Part shown: positions 16,658-26,372 of the stretch, piece by piece
Numbering within the stretch: the first letter of the stretch is position 1
How the letters are laid out: each line of letters starts with the position of its first letter
Assembly (NCBI RefSeq): GCF_900129965.1
Contig: NZ_FQXM01000015.1
Location: forward strand, 1 to 64,000
Reading direction: 5' to 3'
DNA: 64,000 nucleotides
From: Clostridium grantii DSM 8605
Lineage (GTDB): Bacteria; Bacillota; Clostridia; Clostridiales; Clostridiaceae
Translations under genes and position numbers: made by a program
The notes under the pieces: generated by a model
Told to the model about the DNA's origin: nothing
Database searches by the model: none
Seen by the model: only the letters and a program-made list of their open reading frames with translations

Positions 16658-19129
16658 ATGAAAAGACTAAAACACATTAGTATTACTAAAAAATTAGCAT
16701 TATACCTTCTAATGACTAGCTTTTTACCGTTATTGTTATTTGGAGTTTTAATATTAAATAGAACTAAATACATAGGCCAAAGTGAAGTAAATAATGTAAT
16801 TTATGCTTTTCTTAGCATTTCTTTTCTGTTAATAATGTTACTGACAAGTATTATTACTAGAAAATATCTTTATCCAGTGAAGCAAATCACAAAGTATTTC
16901 GAAAAGTTGAAAAATGGTACAATGGATTTAGATACTAGATTAAATGTAGATTCAAAAGATGAAATAGGGCAATTATCAAAATGGTTTAATACTCTTTTAG
17001 AAAGTTTACAATTAAGAGATAAATCGGAAGAAGCTCTTTTAAAAAGCAGAGATAATTATCGAAAAGTTATAAATAGTGTACAAGAAGTTATTTTTAAAAC
17101 AGATTTAGATGGCAAATGGATTTTTTTAAATAATGCATGGAATGAAGTAACTGGATTTTCAGTAGCAGAAAGTTTAAATAAGTATTATTGGGAATTTATT
17201 CACAAAGATGATATAGAGAAAAATAAGCTATTATTAGTTTCTTTGTTTAATGGAGAAATAGATTATTATAGAGAGACTAATAGATATATTACAAAAGAAG
17301 GAGAATTAAAGTGGATTGAGATTTATGTAGTATTATTGATGGATGATGATGATAATGTTATTGGCACATCGGGAACCTTGATGGATATTACAGAAATGGT
17401 TAATTTACAAAATCAGTTAAGTAGAAAAGCAGATTATTTGTATGAAGTTGCAAAAGAATCTAAAAATGATTTTAAAAGAACAATACAAAATATTCAAAAC
17501 ATGGTCTTTAAATTAAAAAGAAATGAAGATGGACATTTTGAATTTACATTGGTGGAAGGAAAAATAGCTGAAAAATTTGGATTAGTTACCGAAAATGTTT
17601 ATGGTAAAAAGCCAGATGAGGTTTTAGATAAAAGTACTGCTATAAAATTAATTATAGCATGTGAAGAGGTTTTTAAAGGAAAAGATTCTAGTTTTGAATT
17701 TGAGAGAGAAAAGGAAACATTTTATGTAACACTATCCTCTATTATAGAAAATGAAGAAGTTGTAGAAATAGTAGCTACTACAACTAATATTACAGAATTA
17801 AAGAAGGCTGAAATTAAAATTAGTAAGATGGCTTATTATGATAATGTAACAGAACTTCCGAATAGAGTATTATTCAAAGAAAGAGTAGATTTTGCTATTT
17901 CACATGCAAGTATAGATAATAGTAGCTTAGCAATAGTATATCTTGATTTAGATCAATTTAAATTTATTAATGATACTTTAGGACATAGTAGTGGAGATGA
18001 ATTATTAAAACGTGTAGCCAAAAGACTTAAAGTAAATATACCAAAAGAAGCCTTTGTATCTAGAATGGGCGGGGATGAATTTAATATTCTTATTCCATTT
18101 ATAGATAATCAAAAAGAAATAACCTATATTGCAAATGATGTTTTAGATGTATTTCAAGTGCCATTTATATTTGAAAATAAGGAGTATTTTATTACCGCTA
18201 GTATAGGTATAAGTACTTATCCATTAGACGGACAAGATTTTGAATCTCTCATGAAGAATGCAGATATGGCAATGTATAGAGCTAAAGAAAATGGAAGAAA
18301 TAATTATCAATTCTACACAAATACTTTAAATATAGTTGCACATGAAAGATTGGATATGGAAAGAAGTTTAAGAAAAGCAATTGATAAAAATGAATTTGTT
18401 TTATTTTATCAACCCAAGGTTGACATTAAAACTGGAAAAATAAGTGGATCTGAAGCTCTTATTAGATGGATTCATCCAAAAGAAGGAATAATTGCACCTT
18501 TTAAGTTCATACCACTAGCAGAAGAAACAGGATTAATTGTACCTATAGGAGAATGGGTTTTAAAAACTGCTCTTGAACAAAACAAAAAATGGATAAACGC
18601 AGGATATGCTGATTTAACAGTTGCAGTAAATATATCTGTAAAGCAATTTCAACAAAATAATTTTATAGACATAATAGAAGATATTTTAAAAGAAACAGAG
18701 TATAATCCAGAACTTTTAGAATTAGAGATAACAGAGAGTATATTAATGCAGGATACAAATAGAAATATAGAAATACTAAATAAACTTAAGAAAATGGGAA
18801 TTAAAATATCACTTGATGATTTTGGGACAGGATATACATCCTTAAGTTATATTAGAAAATTTGCAGCTAACATTTTAAAAATTGATAAAATATTTATAGA
18901 TGAAATAACAAACAATGAAACGGATACAGCTATTACTATAGCAATAATGAATATGGCAAATAGTTTAAATTTAAAAGTTGTTGCAGAAGGTGTTGAAACA
19001 AAGGAACAATTAAACTTCTTGCGAAATCAAAATTGCAATGAAATTCAAGGATATTATTTTAGTAGACCAGTACCTTCAATTGAATTTGAAAAAATGCTTA
19101 TAGAAGGAAAGAATATTAGTAGTGTGTAG
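16658..19129 (+). CDS. Membrane GGDEF-EAL c-di-GMP enzyme with HAMP and PAS domains
   Basis: 823 residues. Two membrane helices near residues 12-34 and 47-67 with little outside the membrane, HAMP (about 68-120), PAS (about 130-250), a second PAS-like region (about 265-385), GGDEF (about 390-555) and EAL (about 570-815). The GGDEF motif is intact (SRMGGDEFNIL) with no RxxD inhibitory site at the usual place. The EAL domain has SEALIRW, EITES, DDFGTGYTSL, KIDKIFI and AEGVET, so both synthase and phosphodiesterase activity are possible. Monocistronic between the kinase gene and a strong terminator. Confidence 0.92.
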   Translation: MKRLKHISITKKLALYLLMTSFLPLLLFGVLILNRTKYIGQSEVNNVIYAFLSISFLLIMLLTSIITRKYLYPVKQITKYFEKLKNGTMDLDTRLNVDSKDEIGQLSKWFNTLLESLQLRDKSEEALLKSRDNYRKVINSVQEVIFKTDLDGKWIFLNNAWNEVTGFSVAESLNKYYWEFIHKDDIEKNKLLLVSLFNGEIDYYRETNRYITKEGELKWIEIYVVLLMDDDDNVIGTSGTLMDITEMVNLQNQLSRKADYLYEVAKESKNDFKRTIQNIQNMVFKLKRNEDGHFEFTLVEGKIAEKFGLVTENVYGKKPDEVLDKSTAIKLIIACEEVFKGKDSSFEFEREKETFYVTLSSIIENEEVVEIVATTTNITELKKAEIKISKMAYYDNVTELPNRVLFKERVDFAISHASIDNSSLAIVYLDLDQFKFINDTLGHSSGDELLKRVAKRLKVNIPKEAFVSRMGGDEFNILIPFIDNQKEITYIANDVLDVFQVPFIFENKEYFITASIGISTYPLDGQDFESLMKNADMAMYRAKENGRNNYQFYTNTLNIVAHERLDMERSLRKAIDKNEFVLFYQPKVDIKTGKISGSEALIRWIHPKEGIIAPFKFIPLAEETGLIVPIGEWVLKTALEQNKKWINAGYADLTVAVNISVKQFQQNNFIDIIEDILKETEYNPELLELEITESILMQDTNRNIEILNKLKKMGIKISLDDFGTGYTSLSYIRKFAANILKIDKIFIDEITNNETDTAITIAIMNMANSLNLKVVAEGVETKEQLNFLRNQNCNEIQGYYFSRPVPSIEFEKMLIEGKNISSV

Positions 19130-19180
19130 TACATATCAAATAAAAATAAAAAAATATTGAATTTTATAGAATTTATTTAG

Positions 19181-19214
19181 TGCACTAGGAGTTGTAAAAT
19201 CCTAGTGCATTTTT
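19181..19214 (+). terminator. Terminator of the GGDEF-EAL gene
   Basis: Perfect 10-pair stem TGCACTAGGA/TCCTAGTGCA with a nine-base loop, followed by TTTTT. Confidence 0.88.
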
Positions 19215-19259
19215 AAAAATAACAAATATTAAAATTATATTAAAATTAGCTTAAATTCA

Positions 19260-19310
19260 TTGACCATAATTACAGATAGTGCTAATATATAATTTAGTTA
19301 GTCGACTAAA
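19260..19310 (+). promoter_or_regulatory. Promoter with MarR-type operator for the exporter operon
   Basis: TTGACC (19260-19265), 17 bases, TAATAT (19283-19288). The palindrome TTAGTCGACTAA (19298-19309), within a wider TTTAG-n8-CTAAA repeat (19293-19310), covers the predicted transcription start. The next gene is a MarR-family regulator, so this is its likely own operator. Confidence 0.75.
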
Positions 19311-19330
19311 CAAATAGAAAGGAGTATACA

Positions 19331-19819
19331 ATGGATGAAAAGAATCTTGAAAATATTTACCTTTTATTTTCACGAGTAATAAAACTAAGGTTATGTAAAA
19401 TGAGAGATATGTTTGAAGATTTAGGAATATATCCTGGACAACATGGTCTTTTATTTGCACTTGAAAAAGAAGAAGGCCAAAGTCAAAAAGAATTAGCACA
19501 AAAGTTAAATATAAAACCAGCTACTATAACTGTTACTATAAATAGAATGAAAAAATCTGGATTAGTTGAAAGAAAGCAGGATAAAAATGACCAACGTGTT
19601 TCAAGAGTTTACTTAACTAACCAAGGAAAAGCTGTTTGTAAAAAAGTAAGAAAAGCAATGAAAACTATAGATGAACAATGCTTTGAAAATTTTAGTAAAG
19701 AGCAGCAGAATATATTAATTGAATTATTATCACAAATGGAAGAAAACTTAGCATCTTCTTGTAATACAGAAGAATGCTTTTTTAATAATTATAAAAAAAA
19801 TAAGATAAGCGAGGAGTAA
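19331..19819 (+). CDS. MarR-family regulator of the adjacent ABC exporter
   Basis: 162 residues with the MarR winged helix: recognition region SQKELAQKLNIKPATITVTI and wing DKNDQRVSRVYLT. Near the C-terminus is a Cys pair (SSCNTEECFF) that could serve redox or metal sensing; this is inference. Strong AAGGAG ribosome site. It is followed after 5 bases by two ABC exporter genes, an arrangement typical of drug-inducible efflux operons. Confidence 0.88.
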   Translation: MDEKNLENIYLLFSRVIKLRLCKMRDMFEDLGIYPGQHGLLFALEKEEGQSQKELAQKLNIKPATITVTINRMKKSGLVERKQDKNDQRVSRVYLTNQGKAVCKKVRKAMKTIDEQCFENFSKEQQNILIELLSQMEENLASSCNTEECFFNNYKKNKISEE

Positions 19820-19824
19820 GATAT

Positions 19825-22050
19825 ATGGTTAAACTAACGAAGTATTTAAAGCCATTTATAACCACCATAATTTTAGCTATTGTTCTATTATATGCGCAAG
19901 CTATGTTAGATCTAGCTTTACCAGACTACATGTCTAATATCGTTAATATTGGTATTCAACAAGGCGGTATTGAGAATGCAGTTCCAGAGGCTATCAGAAA
20001 AAGTGAGATGGATAAATTAGTTTTATTTGTTGATGATAATGAAAGGTTAGAAATAACACAAAATTATATTCTGGTAGAAAAAAATAATGAAAATTATGAG
20101 GAATATTTAAAAGACTACCCAGTGCTAGAAAATGAAGAAATTTATGTTTTAAAGGAAATAGATGATTCTGAAATAGACGTTTTAAACCCTATAATAGGAA
20201 AAGCTTTCTTAGCCATTTCAGGAATAGAAAAAATGAAAGAAAATGCTGTGGATGGAGAAATAGATTTTAATGGTACAAAAATTCCAGCAGATACAGATTT
20301 GTTTGCTATGTTTTCTTCTCTTCCAGCAGAACAAAGAATTCAAATTAGTGAGGAAATGAACAAAACGTTTTTAGTGTTAGGAGATAGCATTATAGTACAA
20401 GGTGCTGCTAACGCAGTTAAAGCTGAGTATGAAGCTTTAGGAATGAATGTTGATAAAATTCAAAGTAATTATATCTTTAGTACTGGATTTTTGATGATAG
20501 TATTATCTTTATTAAGTGCAGTATGTATAGTTATTGTAGGTTTTTTAGCTTCAAAGGTGTCAGCAGGACTAGCAAAAAATCTACGTAGACTTGTATTTAC
20601 AAAGGTTGAGAGTTTTTCTAATACAGAGTTAGATAAATTTTCTACAGCCTCATTAATTACAAGAACTACAAATGATATTACGCAAATACAAAATCTTATA
20701 GTTATTATGATAAGAATGGTATTTTATGCGCCTATCTTAGGGGTAGGAGGTATAATTAAAGCGATAGACAAGAGTAGTTCTATGTCTTGGATAATAGTTG
20801 TGGCAGTTATATCTTTATTAGGATTGATTTCAGTTGTATTTTCTATTGCTTTACCAAAATTCAAAGCTATCCAAAAATTAGTAGATAGATTAAACTTAGT
20901 TACGCGTGAAAATCTTTCTGGAATGATGGTAATAAGAGCATTTAACACTCAAAAATTTGAAGAACAGCGTTTCGATAAAGCAAATAAAGATTTGACTGAT
21001 GTTAATTTATTTGTAAGTCGTGTTATGATCACATTATTTCCAATTATGATGTTTATTATGAATGCAATTACTTTGTTAATAGTTTGGGTGGGAGCTCATC
21101 AAATTGCAGATTTAACTATGCAAGTAGGAGATATGATGGCATATATGCAATATGCAATGCAAATAATATTTGCTTTCTTAATGATGTCATTTATGTTTAT
21201 TATGGTACCAAGAGCAGCAGTATCAGCTCAACGTATTTCAGAAGTTTTAGAAACTGAAGCTACAATAATTGATCCAGAAAATCCAAAGAAATTTGATAAG
21301 GATAATAATGGAGTTGTAGAATTTAAAAATGTTTCTTTCAGATATCCAGGAGCAGAAGAGGATATGTTGAAGAATATTAGTTTCAAAGCAATGCCGGGAC
21401 AGACTACTGCATTTATAGGGTCAACAGGATCAGGAAAAACAACTTTAGTTAATTTGATTCCTAGATTTTATGATGTTACAGAAGGCCAAGTTTTTGTAAA
21501 TGGTGTTGATGTTAAAGAAGTTACTCAATTTGAACTTCGTGAGAATGTTGGATATGTTCCTCAAAAAGGATTTTTATTTAGTGGGAATATAGAATCTAAC
21601 TTAAGATATGCTAATAAGACTGCAGATGAAAATGACTTTAATAAAGCTTTAGAAACTTCACAAGCTATGGAATTTGTTAAAACTAATGAAAAAGGAATAG
21701 AAATGGAAATTTCTCAAGGCGGAAGTAATGTTTCAGGAGGACAAAAACAAAGACTTTCAATTGCACGTGCATTGATGAAAAAATCTCAAATTAATATATT
21801 TGATGATAGTTTTTCAGCACTAGATTTTAAAACAGATGCAACATTAAGAAAAGCGCTTAAAAAAGAAACTGGAAACAATACAGTAATAATAGTTGCACAA
21901 CGTATCGCTACTATAAGAAATGCAGAACAGATAATAGTAATTGATGAAGGTAGAATAGTTGGAAAAGGAACCCATAAAGAACTTATGGATAATTGTTTAA
22001 CTTATCAAGAAATTGCTTCATCACAGCTTTCAAAGGAGGAATTAGCATGA
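19825..22050 (+). CDS. ABC exporter half-transporter with degenerate ATP site (subunit 1)
   Basis: 741-residue membrane-ATPase fusion. TM1 (about 10-33) is followed by an unusually long extracytoplasmic segment (about 35-210), then the remaining helices and an ATPase domain from about residue 490: Walker A GSTGSGKTT, signature SGGQKQRLS, Walker B INIFDDSFSALD. The catalytic Glu is replaced by Asp, the hallmark of the degenerate site in heterodimeric exporters such as TM287/288 and LmrCD. It pairs with the next gene, whose start overlaps its stop (ATGA). Substrate unknown; multidrug efflux is likely given the MarR regulator. Confidence 0.9.
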   Translation: MVKLTKYLKPFITTIILAIVLLYAQAMLDLALPDYMSNIVNIGIQQGGIENAVPEAIRKSEMDKLVLFVDDNERLEITQNYILVEKNNENYEEYLKDYPVLENEEIYVLKEIDDSEIDVLNPIIGKAFLAISGIEKMKENAVDGEIDFNGTKIPADTDLFAMFSSLPAEQRIQISEEMNKTFLVLGDSIIVQGAANAVKAEYEALGMNVDKIQSNYIFSTGFLMIVLSLLSAVCIVIVGFLASKVSAGLAKNLRRLVFTKVESFSNTELDKFSTASLITRTTNDITQIQNLIVIMIRMVFYAPILGVGGIIKAIDKSSSMSWIIVVAVISLLGLISVVFSIALPKFKAIQKLVDRLNLVTRENLSGMMVIRAFNTQKFEEQRFDKANKDLTDVNLFVSRVMITLFPIMMFIMNAITLLIVWVGAHQIADLTMQVGDMMAYMQYAMQIIFAFLMMSFMFIMVPRAAVSAQRISEVLETEATIIDPENPKKFDKDNNGVVEFKNVSFRYPGAEEDMLKNISFKAMPGQTTAFIGSTGSGKTTLVNLIPRFYDVTEGQVFVNGVDVKEVTQFELRENVGYVPQKGFLFSGNIESNLRYANKTADENDFNKALETSQAMEFVKTNEKGIEMEISQGGSNVSGGQKQRLSIARALMKKSQINIFDDSFSALDFKTDATLRKALKKETGNNTVIIVAQRIATIRNAEQIIVIDEGRIVGKGTHKELMDNCLTYQEIASSQLSKEELA

Positions 22051-23921
22051 GTGAAAATAATAATGGACAAAAAAACTCACCTCAAAGAATGAAAAGAGGC
22101 GGGCCACAACATGGTCCAGGTGCTATGTTAGCTGGAGGAGAAAAAGCTCGTGATTTTAAAAACACAATGAGAAAACTTACTAAACATTTAAGTGTTTATA
22201 AATTTTCTATGCTAATAGTTTTAATCTTTGCAATAGCTAGTGCAGCATTTACAATAGTTGGCCCTAAAATCTTAGGAAATGTAACAACAGAGCTATTTAA
22301 TGGACTTGTAAAGAAGATTTCAGGTACAGGTGATATAGATTTTAATTATATAGAAAAAGTAATTCTAATTTTGGTAGGATTATATGTTTTAAGTACATTA
22401 TTCAGTTATATACAAGGGTGGATAATGAGTAATGTGGCTATGAAGGTAAGTTATAGTTTTAGAAAAGAGATTTCAGAAAAAATAAATAGAATTCCACTTA
22501 AATATTTTGATAATACAAATCAAGGAGAGGTATTATCTCGTGTTACAAATGACGTAGATACTTTAAGCCAAACACTAAATCAAAGTTTAGGTCAAATAAT
22601 AACATCTGTAACTACTGTAATAGGTGTTTTGATAATGATGCTTACAATAAGTTGGCAGCTTACTTTAGTTGCTATTATAGTACTTCCTATTTCTGGGGTA
22701 CTTATTATGGCAATAGTAAAAAGATCACAGGTTTACTTTAAACAGCAGCAAGACTATTTAGGTCACGTTAATGGACATGTAGAAGAAATGTACGGTGGAC
22801 ACGTAGTAATGAAAGCTTTCAATGGTGAAAAAGAAAGTGTTGAAAAATTTGAAGGATTAAATGAACAGCTTTATGGAGTAGCTTGGAAAGCACAATTCCT
22901 TACAAGCATAATGATGCCTTTGATGCAATTTGTAGGAAATTTAGGGTATGTTGCAGTAAGTATTTTTGGAGGATATCTAGCAGCAAAAAGAACTATTGAA
23001 GTAGGAGATATTCAAGCATTTATTCAATATGTTCGTCAATTCACTCAACCAATTGCACAAATAGCTAATATATCAAATATTCTTCAACAAACAGCGGCTT
23101 CAGCTGAAAGAGTTTTCGAATTTTTAGAAGTTGAAGAAGAAGTAGCAGAAAATACTAATGCTGTAATTTTAGATAAAGTAGAAGGAAAAGTAGATTTCAA
23201 AAATGTACACTTTGGTTATAATGAAGATAAGATAATAATCAATAATTTCTCAGCTTCTATTAAGCCAGGTCAAAGAGTTGCTATTGTTGGCCCTACTGGA
23301 GCAGGAAAAACTACTATTGTTAAACTATTAATGAGATTCTATGATGTTAATAGTGGAGCTATTTTAGTAGATGGACATGAAATAACTGAGTATACTCGTA
23401 ATGGACTAAGATCAATGTTTGGTATGGTATTACAGGATACATGGCTTTATAATGCTACAATAATGGAAAATATAAGATATGGTAAGCTTGATGCCACTGA
23501 AGAAGAAGTTATTGCTGCAACAAAAGCAGCACATGCAGATAGTTTTATTCATACTTTACCAGATGGATACAATATGATGCTAAATGAAGAAGCTTCTAAT
23601 GTATCTCAAGGACAAAAACAATTATTGACTATTGCTAGAGCTTTTCTTGCAGATCCCAAAATTCTTATATTAGATGAAGCTACAAGTTCCGTAGATACTC
23701 GTACTGAGGTTCAAATTCAAAGAGCTATGGATAATCTTATGAAAAATAGAACTAGCTTTATCATAGCACACAGATTATCAACTATTCGTGATGCAGATAT
23801 AATTCTTGTTATGGATAATGGTGATATAATAGAGCAAGGAAGTCATAATGAACTTTTATCAAAGGGTGGATTTTATGCTAACCTTTATAATAGTCAGTTT
23901 GAAAATAGTGAAGCAAGCTAA
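22047..23921 (+). CDS. ABC exporter half-transporter with consensus Walker B (subunit 2)
   Basis: 624 residues from the ATG at 22047 (AAAGGAGG upstream; overlaps the previous stop as ATGA). Six helices follow a Gly/Pro-rich cytoplasmic N-terminus (RMKRGGPQHGPGAM). ATPase: Walker A GPTGAGKTT, Walker B ILILDEATSSVD with catalytic Glu, and an altered signature NVSQGQKQLL (Gln for Gly). The altered signature would face the Asp-bearing Walker B of subunit 1, giving one degenerate and one active site. The Walker B and signature defects are therefore in the expected complementary places. Confidence 0.92.
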   Translation: MSENNNGQKNSPQRMKRGGPQHGPGAMLAGGEKARDFKNTMRKLTKHLSVYKFSMLIVLIFAIASAAFTIVGPKILGNVTTELFNGLVKKISGTGDIDFNYIEKVILILVGLYVLSTLFSYIQGWIMSNVAMKVSYSFRKEISEKINRIPLKYFDNTNQGEVLSRVTNDVDTLSQTLNQSLGQIITSVTTVIGVLIMMLTISWQLTLVAIIVLPISGVLIMAIVKRSQVYFKQQQDYLGHVNGHVEEMYGGHVVMKAFNGEKESVEKFEGLNEQLYGVAWKAQFLTSIMMPLMQFVGNLGYVAVSIFGGYLAAKRTIEVGDIQAFIQYVRQFTQPIAQIANISNILQQTAASAERVFEFLEVEEEVAENTNAVILDKVEGKVDFKNVHFGYNEDKIIINNFSASIKPGQRVAIVGPTGAGKTTIVKLLMRFYDVNSGAILVDGHEITEYTRNGLRSMFGMVLQDTWLYNATIMENIRYGKLDATEEEVIAATKAAHADSFIHTLPDGYNMMLNEEASNVSQGQKQLLTIARAFLADPKILILDEATSSVDTRTEVQIQRAMDNLMKNRTSFIIAHRLSTIRDADIILVMDNGDIIEQGSHNELLSKGGFYANLYNSQFENSEAS

Positions 23922-23932
23922 AAATATTTAAA

Positions 23933-23965
23933 GAAAAAATCCGGTAGAGTCTACTGGATTTTTTC
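23933..23965. terminator. Bidirectional terminator between exporter and EAL genes
   Basis: AAAAAATCCGGTAG and CTACTGGATTTTTT form a hairpin with one G-T pair and a three-base loop, with A and T runs on the two sides. It serves both convergent genes. Confidence 0.82.
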
Positions 23966-26152
23966 TTTTGGTTTATCTATAAAGTATCCTTGGGCATAAT
24001 CAACACCAATTTCTTTTAAGGTTACTAAAATATCTTCACTTTCAACGAACTCAGCGATAGTTTTCTTTTTATAACCTTTCGCCATAGCTACAATAGCTTT
24101 AACTAAATAAAGATTTTCTTCTTTTTCATTTATATCTTTTATAAAGGAGCCATCAATTTTTAAATAATCAGCAGGAATATTTTTCAAATAACTTATAGAT
24201 GAATAAGCTATTCCAAAATCATCAATAGAAAACTTATAAGATTTATCTTTGTATTTACAAATATTTTTTCTAAGAATATCAAGATTATTAATGTTCTCAG
24301 TTTCTGTAATTTCAAACTCAATATTTTTATGATTAATGGAGTATTTATCTACAAGTTTTGTAGCTTTTCTTAAATAAGTATCATCATTTAATGCTTTACC
24401 AGAAATATTAAAGGAGAAAACCAATTTATCTTCTAAATCTATAGTATTTTTGTAGATTAAAGATTTTTCCAAAACACATAAATCTATTTCTTCTATTAAA
24501 TTATATTTTTCCGCTAGAACGATAAAAGGATAAGGGGCAAGATATTCACTATCTTTATTTATTCTCATCAGCACTTCATACTTAGCTATTTTATTATTTT
24601 GTATATCTAAAATAGGTTGATAAAAAGGAATTATACTTTTATTTTTTAATGCTTCTTGAATGATTAATAATTTTTTCTTGTTTTTGTTTTCCTCTTTGGT
24701 TAAATCAGTATAGTTTAATTGAATTAGAGTGTTTGGTGAAAATTTTTGTTTATTTATTATTTCTTCGCAATTTGGTAATATATTTTTGATATCCTCAATT
24801 TCTTCAGAAGTGAAATCAATTGTAGTAAAAGAAGAAGTTAATTTTATTGAGTCATTATTTATTTTAAAGGTTGTATTTGAAAGTTCAGAAATTCCTTTTT
24901 CAATAAGGAAACGAATATTCTTTTTGTATGGATGGTAAAAATATAAGATAAAAGTATCGTTACGGCCTTTTACTATTCTACATTCTTTAGAAAAAATAGT
25001 TTTTATTATATTTGTATATTCTAATAAAATATTTTCCTCAAATTCAGAGTTGAAAAAATTTCTAAGGGTTTCTAAATTTATAATGCTGATAAATAAAGTG
25101 GTATAACTTTTAGAAGTAAGTGATTTCTTTTTCAAAAATGAAATTAACTCATTCATTGTGTATAAACCAGTATATGCATCAAATTTGTAGCTTTTATTTA
25201 TATTTAAGTTTATAACCCATATAATACAGACATATATAAAAAAACTAAATAAAATAATAAGAACAAATTCTCTAGAATTAGCTAAGAGTATATTAGTATA
25301 GTTACTAACGCAAAGTATTTTCCATGAGAAAGAAGATGTAGTATAATAAGCTAATTTTTTTTCGTTGTTTATATTAATATAATGGAGAAAAGTAGATGTT
25401 TGGGTTTCTTCAATATTTTTTAATGGAAAAGCATCAATTCCAAAAAAATTATTGGATGATTCATTGTTTAAGATTTCATTGAAAGAGTTAGATATGAAAT
25501 CTTTATTTTTATGAATAAGTATTGAATTGTTTGAAGAAAGAACATAGATATCATGAACCTCATTACTTAAAATAGTGTTATAATAATTATTTAAAGAATC
25601 AACAAACATATCTGCCGATAAAACACCTACAATATCACCATCTTTTTTTATTGCATAGCTAATGGTAATGCAAGTTTTATCAGTATTTATGTCTTTATAG
25701 GAATCAGATAAAACGGGGCTATTTGAATTAATAGCATTTACATACCAGGGTCTTTGTCTTAAATCCACAGATATATTTATTAGCGAAATTTCTCCTTTTG
25801 AATCGATACCAAGGCCGGAATCATTATAAATAAAATATAAGGAGGAAATCATATAATTTGAAGAATTAGTTTCTGAAAATATATTTGTTAGGCTAGGATA
25901 ATCAGTAGAGATTAATTCATTTGATAAGGAATCACCTAAAATTTGTATAAAAAACATAGAGGACTTAATCTCTTGATCAAAAAAAAGAGAGTAGTCAGTA
26001 GCGGTTTTTTTCATAGAATCTTTTGTTTGTTTTATAACATAGTTAGAAAAAACTTTAATAATCAATACAAAAATTAAAATAAGCATAATAGAAGCAATAG
26101 AAGAGTACAATAAATGCTGTTTTTGTTTTCGAGTTAAAGAAAATTTATTCAT
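23951..26152 (-). CDS. dCache-sensor EAL protein with degenerate GGDEF domain
   Basis: 733 residues from the ATG at 26152, preceded by GGGG; the upstream ATG at 26167 has no ribosome site. A membrane helix near residue 17-36, an extracytoplasmic sensor of about 250 residues with the dCache-like RPWYVNAI motif, and a second helix near 292-317. A GGDEF-like domain follows whose motif has become KGRNDTF, so it cannot make c-di-GMP. The EAL domain reads YEVLMRI (Val in the middle), with EITE, DDFGIAYSS, KIDGSFI and AEFVES. The metal-binding Glu and DD are kept, so phosphodiesterase activity is plausible. It probably senses an external small molecule. Confidence 0.87.
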   Translation of the reverse strand: MNKFSLTRKQKQHLLYSSIASIMLILIFVLIIKVFSNYVIKQTKDSMKKTATDYSLFFDQEIKSSMFFIQILGDSLSNELISTDYPSLTNIFSETNSSNYMISSLYFIYNDSGLGIDSKGEISLINISVDLRQRPWYVNAINSNSPVLSDSYKDINTDKTCITISYAIKKDGDIVGVLSADMFVDSLNNYYNTILSNEVHDIYVLSSNNSILIHKNKDFISNSFNEILNNESSNNFFGIDAFPLKNIEETQTSTFLHYININNEKKLAYYTTSSFSWKILCVSNYTNILLANSREFVLIILFSFFIYVCIIWVINLNINKSYKFDAYTGLYTMNELISFLKKKSLTSKSYTTLFISIINLETLRNFFNSEFEENILLEYTNIIKTIFSKECRIVKGRNDTFILYFYHPYKKNIRFLIEKGISELSNTTFKINNDSIKLTSSFTTIDFTSEEIEDIKNILPNCEEIINKQKFSPNTLIQLNYTDLTKEENKNKKKLLIIQEALKNKSIIPFYQPILDIQNNKIAKYEVLMRINKDSEYLAPYPFIVLAEKYNLIEEIDLCVLEKSLIYKNTIDLEDKLVFSFNISGKALNDDTYLRKATKLVDKYSINHKNIEFEITETENINNLDILRKNICKYKDKSYKFSIDDFGIAYSSISYLKNIPADYLKIDGSFIKDINEKEENLYLVKAIVAMAKGYKKKTIAEFVESEDILVTLKEIGVDYAQGYFIDKPKEKIQ

Positions 26153-26372
26153 ATTATAAAACCCCATAAGTAAAATTTATATTTTGTAAATGTAGAATTT
26201 TGTAAAAATATGTGTTATAACTTGAATTATAAGACATTAGGAATGGTGAGTCAAGGGAATTTAAAGTATTATATAATAGAAAAAACAATGTTATTGTAAA
26301 TTGTAACATACAAGCTTTATTTATATTTTATATGCTATAATATATCAATATGTAATTGTAGGAGGAAACTTT

